Source: Scatosoma sp045643825 (lineage in GTDB: Bacteria; Bacillota; Clostridia; Christensenellales; Borkfalkiaceae). Taken from it: DNA of 41,162 nt. The notes below the pieces were generated by a model, which saw only the letters and a list, made by a program, of their open reading frames with translations, did no database searches and had not been told where the DNA came from. The stretch covers positions 1 to 41,162 of the forward strand of contig JAZRFV010000050.1 of assembly GCA_045643825.1 (NCBI GenBank). The letters run 5' to 3'. Below are positions 1-7,279 of the stretch, in pieces (within the stretch, counting starts at the first letter, position 1; each line of letters opens with the position of its first letter). The translations under genes were made by a program, and so were the position numbers.

Positions 1-979
1 CCTCTGCTACGTCCTCGCTTTCGCCCATACCCATACCGTAAGCAATGGCATCGTAAACGAGCAATTGGCGCATTTTATCCACGTTAAACGCATACCTGCC
101 CCCTTCGCTTATCCCTTTCAGCAATACTTCGGGCATACGAAGGTAATAGGAAGGCAACAGCATTTCGGGCACAAATAAGGTAGTGTAACCCGCACCCGAA
201 CGCAAGCACGCCGCCGCCGAAAGGTACGCCGCACCCGTATATTCTACGTTCCCTGCGACAATCGCCGCTTTTCCGTAAATCCCCTTGTGGGAATTGCGTT
301 TACGGGAAGGCAAAATTGACAAAGCCAGTTCCTTATCCACGAGCAAGGCATAGCCGTCCTTATTCGGCAATACAATACCGATATCCGCGCGGGAAACCTC
401 CCCTGCATGATCGATACCGTCCGATAAGAAAACGCCCGTCTTCAGTTCGCCAATGCACAAGGTTTTGTCCGCATAAATCGCCATCCCTTCCACGTAACCG
501 TTGTTGCCGTTTACACCCGAAGGGATATCCGCGGAAAGAATTTTCACACCTTTTTTCTTTAAGCGGACCGCCTTGGAAACCAAGCGTTCGTCCTCACCGT
601 TTAACACACCGTGAAAGCCCGTACCATACAAGCAATCCACAATAAGCGTGCAATCCTCGGGGATATCGGTCAGGAGTTCTCCGCCCCCCACCGTCCATTT
701 TTCCATATTCACACGGCAATCGTTAGAGAAACTTTCCGCAATACAAACCACCGCAACCTCGCGGCCGCTTCCTTTTAATACACGCGCACACACAAAACCG
801 TCCCCGCCGTTGTTACCGCCACCGCAAAGACATACAATTTTTCCATCGGGTACGAAGTCTACCGCCGCTTCAGCGAGTACAAGCCCTGCCCTCTCCATCA
901 AAAGCAACGAAGGTACCCCTTTTTCCGTGATTGTGTAATTGTCCGCCGCACGCATTTGCTCGTTCGTCAGTAAGTACAT
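1..979 (-). CDS. nnr: bifunctional NAD(P)H-hydrate epimerase / ADP-dependent NAD(P)H-hydrate dehydratase, 3' end cut by window
   Basis: Repairs damaged NADH/NADPH hydrates: the N-terminal YjeF-type domain epimerises R- to S-NAD(P)HX and the C-terminal ribokinase-like domain dehydrates S-NAD(P)HX using ADP. I translated this frame directly, because it runs off the left edge. It begins MYLLTNEQMRAADNYTI, shows the epimerase motif GGGNNGGDGFVCAR near residue 55, and then ADIPSGVNG near 155. The dehydratase part starts near residue 220 and includes HKGIYGKAAIVAG and AYGMGMG just before the edge. About 326 residues are present and the family is usually about 500, so roughly a third is missing. The ATG at 977-979 was chosen because the family-typical N-terminus starts there. 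It follows birA on the same strand after about 20 bp and is probably co-transcribed with recX and birA. Confidence 0.93.
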   Translation of the reverse strand, partial: MYLLTNEQMRAADNYTITEKGVPSLLLMERAGLVLAEAAVDFVPDGKIVCLCGGGNNGGDGFVCARVLKGSGREVAVVCIAESFSNDCRVNMEKWTVGGGELLTDIPEDCTLIVDCLYGTGFHGVLNGEDERLVSKAVRLKKKGVKILSADIPSGVNGNNGYVEGMAIYADKTLCIGELKTGVFLSDGIDHAGEVSRADIGIVLPNKDGYALLVDKELALSILPSRKRNSHKGIYGKAAIVAGNVEYTGAAYLSAAACLRSGAGYTTLFVPEMLLPSYYLRMPEVLLKGISEGGRYAFNVDKMRQLLVYDAIAYGMGMGESEDVAE

Positions 980-1000
980 ACGATTATCCCCTTATCCTTT

Positions 1001-1702
1001 TTATATCCTAACGGACACCTCCGCCGCCGTCAAACGACGCTCCGTCCCGTCAATTTCCACCCATAAGCCACCCTGCTCGTCTACGGAAAGCAGCCTACCA
1101 TGTACGCGTTCATCCCCTAAAATAAAGGTCGCCTCACGCCCCATATAGCCAATATAGTTGCGATATTCCTCTATCGAGCGTTCCTTTTGAAGCTCCGCAA
1201 TCAACCGCTTTCTCACCGCCTCCACCGTAGGCGGATTGTCCAGCAACAACGCCATCGTGGTGGCAAGCTCTTTTAGGTCACTCGGAAGCTCGTTCGACAC
1301 GTTCAACCCGATACCGACCACGGAAGATCGCACCTTGTCGCCCGACAAGGTATTTTCAATCAAAATACCGCAAATTTTCTTATCATTTACCCAAATATCG
1401 TTGGGCCATTTTATCAAAGGTTTTAACCCGTAAAAGCGTAAGGTTTCGCACACCGCAACCGCCGCCCCAATCATAATTTGAAAGGCATTTTTCACGGATA
1501 ATCCCTCGTAAAAGGTCAATTTCGACAGATATACGCCGCCCGTTTGCGAAGAAAAACTACGCCCCTTCGTACCCATACCGCACGTTTGAGAGGTTGCCGT
1601 CACCACCAAATTTTTCCCATCCACACGCCGCTGCTTGGCGTAGGTTTGGGTGGAGGGAAGACAATCAAAATGCAGGCATTTTACCATATTTTCACCATTC
1701 AT
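1001..1702 (-). CDS. birA: biotin--[acetyl-CoA carboxylase] ligase, short form without DNA-binding domain
   Basis: Attaches biotin to the carboxyl carrier protein of acyl-CoA carboxylases through biotinyl-5'-AMP. About 233 residues are encoded. Visible motifs are STQTYAK near the N-terminus, the ATP/biotin-binding segment GMGTKGRSFSSQTGG, KWPNDIWVNDKKICGILIE, and GIGLNV. There is no N-terminal winged-helix domain, so this is the monofunctional class rather than the BirA repressor. The frame stays open to 1741, but that start lies inside recX. The ATG at 1702 follows a weak GGGGCAGG ribosome site and keeps the motif set intact; an ATG at 1687 is a possible alternative. The recX stop (1719) is 16 nt upstream of the chosen start, so the two genes are probably co-transcribed. 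Confidence 0.9.
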   Translation of the reverse strand: MNGENMVKCLHFDCLPSTQTYAKQRRVDGKNLVVTATSQTCGMGTKGRSFSSQTGGVYLSKLTFYEGLSVKNAFQIMIGAAVAVCETLRFYGLKPLIKWPNDIWVNDKKICGILIENTLSGDKVRSSVVGIGLNVSNELPSDLKELATTMALLLDNPPTVEAVRKRLIAELQKERSIEEYRNYIGYMGREATFILGDERVHGRLLSVDEQGGLWVEIDGTERRLTAAEVSVRI

Positions 1703-1718
1703 CGCATACCTGCCCCTA

Positions 1719-2342
1719 TCAATCCTCGTCACAATCGCCAAAAGAGGACAATGCCGATTTTACAACTTCGTAATCATACCCCTTCCCAAGAAGGTATCTA
1801 TACGCCTTTTGCAGCGTGCCTTTATCGCACGCCTTACCACGCATATACTTTTCCAAAATCGCCTTCGCCGTTTCCTCTTCACGCTCTCTTGGTAAAGTTT
1901 CTAACGCCGCGTCGATTTCCGTTTCCGACACACCCTTGCCCCGAAGCTCCATACGGATCAGCTTACTGCCCTTGCGTTTACTGATACTCTCCACGTACGC
2001 CTCGGCATACTGCCCGTCGTTGAGGAAATTATACGAGCGCAATTTCTCTACCACGTAATCGATTACCGAAGGTAAATACCCTTTCCCTTGTAAAAATTCT
2101 CGCATTTGCTTTTCCGTTTTTTGGGTTGCGGAAATATGAACGAGCGCCTTATCAAAGGCGGGATTTTTCTCGCTGTCGAGTTGAATCTCCGCCAAACGCT
2201 CCGGGGAGACAATTTGCCCGACCTTGAGACGGTTTTTCACCGTCGCCTCCAGCGTAAGACCGCAACAAAAACGCCCGTCGACATAGATGTTGCAACGGCG
2301 CTTGTCCTTGATTTGGGGTGTAATTGCGGTGATTTCGTTCAT
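1719..2342 (-). CDS. recX: regulatory protein RecX
   Basis: RecX binds RecA filaments and modulates recombination and SOS activity. The product is about 207 residues and is rich in three-helix RecX repeats, for example EKQMREFLQGKGY, VVEKLRSYNFLNDGQYAEAYV and IRMELRGKGVSETEIDAAL. The N-terminal 50 residues (ITPQIKDKRRCNIYVDGRF) form the beta-rich extension found in Gram-positive RecX. The frame is open to 2372, but the ATG at 2342 is preceded by a strong AGAGGTAGGG site 2-3 nt away from the usual spacing, so it is the better start. It is the first gene of the recX-birA-nnr run; recA is not in the window. Confidence 0.88.
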   Translation of the reverse strand: MNEITAITPQIKDKRRCNIYVDGRFCCGLTLEATVKNRLKVGQIVSPERLAEIQLDSEKNPAFDKALVHISATQKTEKQMREFLQGKGYLPSVIDYVVEKLRSYNFLNDGQYAEAYVESISKRKGSKLIRMELRGKGVSETEIDAALETLPREREEETAKAILEKYMRGKACDKGTLQKAYRYLLGKGYDYEVVKSALSSFGDCDED

Positions 2343-2410
2343 ATCCCTACCTCTTTTTAGACATTTTACCACAACGCAAGAAAAAAGTCAACCAACCCCT
2401 TGAAATCCGT

Positions 2411-2438
2411 TTGCAATTTCTTGAAAATATGTTATAAT
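2411..2438 (+). promoter_or_regulatory. sigmaA-type promoter for the phosphoribosyltransferase gene
   Basis: A -35 box TTGCAA (2411-2416) and a perfect -10 box TATAAT (2433-2438) are separated by 16 bp. An AAAGGAG ribosome site (2456-2462) follows before the ATG at 2472. Confidence 0.75.
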
Positions 2439-2471
2439 GGTATCGTAGCGACAACAAAGGAGCGATTATTT

Positions 2472-3011
2472 ATGAAATTTTACACCGTTGACATTGCAGG
2501 ATTTAAGGCAGATTTGCCCATCTTAACCCTTCCCAGCGGCATTGGTATTGCGTTTTTCAATCTTCACGGCGATAACGAGTTGACCGAACACTCCGCAAAG
2601 AGCCTTGCCCCCTACCTTTCCGATTGTGACGTGATTATCACCGCGGAATCGAAGGGCTTACAGCTTGCACATTGCGTTTCCCGTGAGTTAGGGCAAAGAT
2701 ATTACGCCGTAGCGAGAAAGAGCAAGAAGCTCTACATGCAAGACGGCATCGAAATCACCATCGAATCCTCCATCACGACGGGTACCCCTCAAAAATTATA
2801 CCTTTCCAAGCACGACGTTGACCTTATCAAGGGTAAAAAGGTGGGTATCGTTGACGACGTAGTTTCCACGGGTGCATCCTTGAAAGGTCTTGAAGATTTG
2901 GTCGAAAAAGCAGGAGGTATCGTACACAAAAAGGCCTTCGTACTCGCAGAAGCGGATGCGGCGGATCGTAAAGACGTTATCTTCCTTGCAACCATCCCCC
3001 TTTTCAAGTAA
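2472..3011 (+). CDS. phosphoribosyltransferase (adenine/xanthine PRT-like)
   Basis: A purine-type phosphoribosyltransferase that would transfer ribose-5-phosphate from PRPP to a base in salvage or regulation. The product is about 179 residues. The PRPP-binding loop is clear as GIVDDVVSTGASL near residue 125, and an earlier ITAESKGLQLAH segment matches the PPi loop of the Apt/Xpt group. The substrate cannot be decided from sequence. The start is the ATG at 2472, 9 nt after AAAGGAG; the longer open frame from 2400 includes the promoter and is not the real start. The gene stands alone, with its own promoter and a strong terminator behind it. Confidence 0.82.
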   Translation: MKFYTVDIAGFKADLPILTLPSGIGIAFFNLHGDNELTEHSAKSLAPYLSDCDVIITAESKGLQLAHCVSRELGQRYYAVARKSKKLYMQDGIEITIESSITTGTPQKLYLSKHDVDLIKGKKVGIVDDVVSTGASLKGLEDLVEKAGGIVHKKAFVLAEADAADRKDVIFLATIPLFK

Positions 3012-3064
3012 GAGCCGTCCACACTCTACGATAAACGACAATTTTATTTTAAAATGCATATTTT

Positions 3065-3100
3065 GGCGGAAACTTTTTTGCGTTTCCGCCTTTATTTTTT
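3065..3100 (+). terminator. rho-independent terminator after the phosphoribosyltransferase gene
   Basis: A 9-bp stem, GGCGGAAAC (3065-3073) with GTTTCCGCC (3082-3090), is followed by a T-rich run. Confidence 0.88.
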
Positions 3101-3110
3101 CAAAAAACAC

Positions 3111-3139
3111 TTGATTTTTCAACCGTTATCGTTTATAAT
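3111..3139 (+). promoter_or_regulatory. sigmaA-type promoter for the membrane-anchored repeat protein
   Basis: TTGATT (3111-3116), a 17-bp spacer and TATAAT (3134-3139). The coding start at 3239 leaves a leader of about 90 nt. Confidence 0.78.
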
Positions 3140-3238
3140 GTGTATATATAATGTCATAGAGTGGCGTATTATATACGCACGCGCGTAGATTTCTGTCGCG
3201 AAAAGTGGGAAAAGAAAACGAGGAAAGGAGCAAAAACT

Positions 3239-5566
3239 ATGTCTGGTCTTTACGAAGAATACGGATTAGAAATGGAGAAGGAACCCTCTACGGAGGCGTA
3301 TAACCCCGTCAATAAAAAGAAAGCCACCGCAAAGAAAAAAAGCGGCGGTTGGTTCCGCACGATTATCGCCCTTGGTTTGGGTGTGGTAATCGGCGTCGGC
3401 GGTGTAGTTGGCGGCGGCTATCTCGCTCTTACCCGTCCCGCAGGCCCTACCCTTAAAACGGTTGGCGGCTTCGTTGGTATTAACTACGAAGAGCAAATCA
3501 AAAATAAGCTCCTCTCCGAGGAATATGAAAACAAATCTATTTTAGAGATTGCGAAAGAGCTTGCGAAGGTTGTAAAGGATAAAAACCTCGTCGGCATCGC
3601 AAACATCTCCCCCGTTGTGGACGAATACGTGGATAAGTTGGTCAACAAAATGAACACGGAATTCGGCGTTACAATGGACGGCGATACGTTGATTGAAACC
3701 CCCTTCCAGGAATTGCCCGCTTACCTTGGCGACACCTTCCGCACCACGCCTTTGGGCAATATGCTCCGCGCAACCAGCAAAACAGAGGAATTAGAACCTA
3801 TCTTAATGGAGCTTTGCTACGGTGAAGAAGGTACCCACTACTACATTGATGAAAATGGTGAAATCGTGATGAACGAAGGGCACTCCCCTGCCACCTTTGA
3901 AACCTTCGGCACCAACCCCAACTCTATGATTAACAACGTTTCTCTTGCGGCGGTACTCCCCCCGAACGATAGCTTGATGCTTTCAATGGCATACGGTAAA
4001 GAAGGCATCACCTACGAACTTGAGAAAAACGAAGACGGCACGACGAAAACGGACGAAAACGGACATCCCATCGTTTCGATGCTTCCTATGTACTACACCT
4101 ATGACGGAACGCAGGTGTACGACTACAACGGCGAAGTTGTAGAATGCGCCGTAACCACCTTGGAGGGTAGCGAGTTCTTGCAAATGGTAAAAGCCCCCGC
4201 ATACGACGGTGCCGGCGAAAACACTTATTACTTGAAAGAGGTAGACGGTAAGTACTACGCTTACGCAGAACCTTCCGAAGAAGCCGCACAGGTAAACTTC
4301 AAAAAGACGATGCTCGGCGACTTATCCGAGGATTCCTCTGCGATTATCGACAACATCTATTTGAAAGACGCGTTGAATGTAACCTACGATCCTGCACACC
4401 CCGAAAACGATCCCCACGCCATCCTTTTCTCGTTGGCGTACGGCACGGAAGGTGTGGAATATACGGTTGATCCCGTCACGAAAAAAATCACTATGATCGG
4501 CGGCGCGCATCCCCGTACCATCGGTGACTTGCGTGAACACGGAACGGACCTTATCAACGACGTGGCGATTTCCGACATTATGAGCGCGAAACACGACGAT
4601 AGTTTGAGTATGTACATCCTCTACGGTAAGGAAGGTATCCACTACGCACTTGACGAAGAAGACAATCTTTCTATGTTGCAACAATTTATCGCAATCTCCG
4701 ACGATGGCGCGAAAGTGTATAACGAATATGGCGAGCTTCTTCAAATCGCCGACGGCGAAACCAAGGGCTATACCTTAACCGAAACCACCTTCACCAATAT
4801 CCACGGTGATACGTACACCTACCAGGCGGCAGATCCTGCAAAGACGATTAAAACCAACGACGGTCAGGTAAAAGTGTACTACCTCTTCAACGAAGATGGC
4901 ACGGCGGCAATGTTTGCAAAACACAGCCTTGGCGAATTGGCAGGTAGCGACAACCTTATCTCCCGTTTGACCGACCGTTTGAGCTTAAGCGAAGTCCTTC
5001 ACGACGCTGACCTTGAAAACAACAAGTTCTTAAAACACGTTAGCGATTGTCCTGTAAACGAAATCCCCGACGAATTGTTAAAGATTTCCGTCACCGATAT
5101 GTTCAGTGAAGAAATTTACGGCGCAAATGCCGTGAAGTACGAAGGCGAAACGCCTTTGACGGCTGTGGGCGGCGTTGTAATTGAAAACGGTGATTTCTAC
5201 ACCCAAGAAACAGACGGTTACCACAAAGCTGAAATGAAGAGTACGTGGAAGTATTTGTTGACCGATCCCAACGGCGTAATGAAACCCGGTGATTACAAAG
5301 CGGCGGAAGATATGGATAAACTCCTTTCCAATATGACTGCAAACGTAGAAAGCGCAAAAATGCGTGATTTGAAGAACGACGAAATCATCCACGGCTTATC
5401 CGACGAAATGTTGAATACCAAGGTAAGAGATTCTATCGGTGGCCATACCCTTCCCCTGCCCGCAGGCACGGAAATCGGTGTAACGACGATGGGTGACTTG
5501 ACGGTAACGGAAATGCTCAACTATACCTCGGCAATGATAAGCGCATTGAACGAACTCGGTATCTAA
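3239..5566 (+). CDS. large membrane-anchored extracytoplasmic protein with internal repeats, function unknown
   Basis: I do not recognise a named family. The product is about 775 residues. A short acidic then Lys-rich cytoplasmic tail (1-36) precedes one glycine-rich membrane helix (about 37-65), so it is probably a type II anchored protein with about 700 residues outside. The outer part carries four related units with a YGxEGxxY core: near residues 185 (CYGEEGTHYYIDENG), 242 (AYGKEGITYELEKN), 393 (AYGTEGVEYTVDP) and 454 (LYGKEGIHYALDEE). Helical segments of the type INNVSLAAVL or INDVAISDIM come before three of them. The start ATG lies 8 nt after AGGAAAGGAG; the open frame from 3161 has no ribosome site. 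The protein is acidic with few cysteines. Roles such as cell-envelope assembly or adhesion are only guesses. Confidence 0.75.
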   Translation: MSGLYEEYGLEMEKEPSTEAYNPVNKKKATAKKKSGGWFRTIIALGLGVVIGVGGVVGGGYLALTRPAGPTLKTVGGFVGINYEEQIKNKLLSEEYENKSILEIAKELAKVVKDKNLVGIANISPVVDEYVDKLVNKMNTEFGVTMDGDTLIETPFQELPAYLGDTFRTTPLGNMLRATSKTEELEPILMELCYGEEGTHYYIDENGEIVMNEGHSPATFETFGTNPNSMINNVSLAAVLPPNDSLMLSMAYGKEGITYELEKNEDGTTKTDENGHPIVSMLPMYYTYDGTQVYDYNGEVVECAVTTLEGSEFLQMVKAPAYDGAGENTYYLKEVDGKYYAYAEPSEEAAQVNFKKTMLGDLSEDSSAIIDNIYLKDALNVTYDPAHPENDPHAILFSLAYGTEGVEYTVDPVTKKITMIGGAHPRTIGDLREHGTDLINDVAISDIMSAKHDDSLSMYILYGKEGIHYALDEEDNLSMLQQFIAISDDGAKVYNEYGELLQIADGETKGYTLTETTFTNIHGDTYTYQAADPAKTIKTNDGQVKVYYLFNEDGTAAMFAKHSLGELAGSDNLISRLTDRLSLSEVLHDADLENNKFLKHVSDCPVNEIPDELLKISVTDMFSEEIYGANAVKYEGETPLTAVGGVVIENGDFYTQETDGYHKAEMKSTWKYLLTDPNGVMKPGDYKAAEDMDKLLSNMTANVESAKMRDLKNDEIIHGLSDEMLNTKVRDSIGGHTLPLPAGTEIGVTTMGDLTVTEMLNYTSAMISALNELGI

Positions 5567-5601
5567 CAACAAAAAAATATTGAAAAACGACCGAAAAACG
5601 A

Positions 5602-5630
5602 TTGACTATTTCTATGAAATAGGATATAAT
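5602..5630 (+). promoter_or_regulatory. sigmaA-type promoter of the rpsF-ssb-rpsR operon
   Basis: TTGACT (5602-5607), a 17-bp spacer and TATAAT (5625-5630), about 80 nt upstream of the rpsF start. Confidence 0.85.
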
Positions 5631-5640
5631 CATATGGTAC

Positions 5641-5700
5641 GGCTGTGAAAACAGCTGTTTTAACCTTGCACATCGGGGCAGATGTGCCGAATAAGACCAG
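5641..5700 (+). ncRNA. candidate S6:S18 autoregulatory leader in the rpsF 5' UTR
   Basis: The leader contains a first hairpin (GGCTGT-gaaa-ACAGCT) and then a 7-bp hairpin GCACATC/GATGTGC (5668-5687) with a CCG trinucleotide at its 3' foot (5687-5689). In known S6:S18-binding leaders a hairpin next to an unpaired CCG mimics the 16S rRNA site. Position, hairpin and CCG fit that class. I have not been able to fold or align it. Confidence 0.55.
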
Positions 5701-5713
5701 GAGGTGAAAAAAT

Positions 5714-5998
5714 ATGGCTAAATACGAAATGCTTTATTTGCTCAACAACGATTTGTCTGACGAAGCAAAAGACGCAAAGGTTGCTAAATTCGAAAAAGTA
5801 GTTACTTCGATGGGCGGCAGCGTTGAAAGTTCGGACAAGTGGGGTACGAAAAAAACCGCATACCCTATCAAATTTAAGAACGAAGCTTATTATGTTCTTA
5901 TGACGTTTGAAGCAGACGGCAAGGTAGTAGAAGAGCTTAAGCGTATCGCATTGATCGACGCTGACGTTGTAAGACGTTTAATCACGAAGCTCAACTAA
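5714..5998 (+). CDS. rpsF: 30S ribosomal protein S6
   Basis: A small-subunit protein that binds the 16S central domain as a heterodimer with S18. At 94 residues it has the usual length. It begins MAKYEMLYLLNNDLSDEAK and shows KWGTKKTAYPIKF and the terminal VVRRLITKL typical of S6. A GGAGGTG site lies just upstream of the ATG. It is the first gene of the conserved rpsF-ssb-rpsR operon, 15 nt before ssb. Confidence 0.97.
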   Translation: MAKYEMLYLLNNDLSDEAKDAKVAKFEKVVTSMGGSVESSDKWGTKKTAYPIKFKNEAYYVLMTFEADGKVVEELKRIALIDADVVRRLITKLN

Positions 5999-6013
5999 TC
6001 GAGGAAAAACAGT

Positions 6014-6436
6014 ATGAACAAAGTATTTTTAATTGGCAACTTAACGCGTGATCCTGAAATCAGAGAAACCCCTTCGGGCGTACCCATGTGTCGTTTCTCT
6101 ATCGCTGTACAACGCCCCTACTCGGGCCAAGACGGCGAACGTCAGACGGACTTCTTCGAATGTACCGCATGGCGTGGTTTGGGTGAAACGATTGCGCGTT
6201 ACACCAAAAAGGGCAAGAAGGTTGCTGTAAGCGGAAGCATTCAAATCCGCAACTACGAAGACAACCAAGGTGCAAAGCGTACCGCTGTGGACATTATCGT
6301 TCAGGATTGCGAATTCCTTTCTCCCAGAGAAAACGGCGAAGCATTTGACGAAGCACCCGATATGCCCCGTCAGTCCGCACCCAAGAAGAAACCTACTCTT
6401 CAGGCAATGGACGACGACAGCGACATTCCGTTCTAA
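6014..6436 (+). CDS. ssb: single-stranded DNA-binding protein
   Basis: Coats single-stranded DNA in replication, repair and recombination. The product is 140 residues: an N-terminal OB fold (1-105, starting MNKVFLIGNLTRDPEIR, with FFECTAWRGLGETIARY), a short disordered linker, and the acidic tip DDDSDIPF that recruits partner proteins. A GAGGAAAA site precedes the ATG. The position between rpsF and rpsR is the standard bacterial arrangement. Confidence 0.97.
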   Translation: MNKVFLIGNLTRDPEIRETPSGVPMCRFSIAVQRPYSGQDGERQTDFFECTAWRGLGETIARYTKKGKKVAVSGSIQIRNYEDNQGAKRTAVDIIVQDCEFLSPRENGEAFDEAPDMPRQSAPKKKPTLQAMDDDSDIPF

Positions 6437-6472
6437 TTAACGGAAACCAAATCTTAAAAGGAGTAAACGATC

Positions 6473-6721
6473 ATGGAAGAAAAAGCACCTGTTAAAAAGG
6501 TATTTAAGAAAGCACCCCGTAAAAAGGTATGTGCATTCTGCCAGGAAAAACTCGACGCTATCGATTACAAGGATGTAAACCGTTTGAAGAAATTTATCAC
6601 GGAAGGCGGTAAAATCCTCCCTCGCAGAATGAGCGGTACGTGTGCTGCTCACCAAAGATTGCTTGCAACCGCTATTAAGCGTGCAAGAATCGCTGCTCTT
6701 CTCCCCTTCAAAGGCGAGTAA
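6473..6721 (+). CDS. rpsR: 30S ribosomal protein S18, zinc-finger form
   Basis: Partner of S6 in the 30S platform. It is 82 residues, with the core DVNRLKKFITEGGKILPRR and the terminal KRARIAALLPF. It keeps a cysteine set (CAFC near residue 20 and GTCAAH near 60) typical of the zinc-binding C+ form rather than the zinc-free form. An AAAAGGAG site precedes the start. A terminator lies about 110 nt after the stop. Confidence 0.97.
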   Translation: MEEKAPVKKVFKKAPRKKVCAFCQEKLDAIDYKDVNRLKKFITEGGKILPRRMSGTCAAHQRLLATAIKRARIAALLPFKGE

Positions 6722-6832
6722 TTGCAGGGCTTGTTATAAGACAAATTCAATTTCAATCAAAAGTACAAAACTTTCCGACCTGAAATTATATATAATCTTA
6801 TAACAAAAATAAAACAAAATAACTAACAAAAA

Positions 6833-6868
6833 AACACTCTGCGAACGCCGCAAAGTGTTCTTTTATTT
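6833..6868 (+). terminator. terminator of the rpsF-ssb-rpsR operon
   Basis: AACACTCTGCG (6833-6843) pairs with CGCAAAGTGTT (6849-6859) apart from one mismatch, and is followed by CTTTTATTTTA. Confidence 0.8.
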
Positions 6869-7235
6869 TAGCTAAAAATATATATACTTCTACTCCCCCC
6901 TCAACCTACCTCAAAGCCTTATATTTCCTAGCAATTCGTCCCCTCTACCTATATATAATTATATAGTAAAAACTTTAGTAATTTTCTTCTTACTTCCCCC
7001 ACCTAATACAGCCTGTAATTCAGTCCGTCATTTACGCCATTCGGTCTGTCTTTCTGTCCTCGCCACAGGTAAATTCGTTTTGTCATTTTCTTGTAAATCG
7101 GTCTTGTACTACGACAGAAATTAAGAAAACCTCCGACAACCGTCGGAGGTTTTTTATCATATTGTTATAAGACCACGCAAATTCGAACAAAAAACAACCG
7201 CTTTTGATCTCAAAGGTTGCGTTGATAATCAAGAA
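6869..7235. other. AT-rich intergenic stretch with one internal terminator-like hairpin
   Basis: No gene is visible in this roughly 370-bp stretch. At 7128-7151 AACCTCCGAC pairs with GTCGGAGGTT, with T-rich flanks on both strands (6 T on plus), so it could stop transcription from either side. The rest is AT-rich and shows no ribosome site linked to an open frame. Confidence 0.6.
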
Positions 7236-7266
7236 AAAACAGGACGCAATTTTGCGTCCTGTTTTT
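7236..7266 (-). terminator. terminator of the metallo-beta-lactamase lipoprotein gene, usable in both directions
   Basis: An AACAGGACGCAA stem pairs with TTGCGTCCTGTT around a short AT loop. A-rich on the left and T-rich on the right, it gives U-tracts on both strands. It lies just past the stop at 7280. Confidence 0.85.
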
Positions 7267-7279
7267 ACGTTTTACCATT

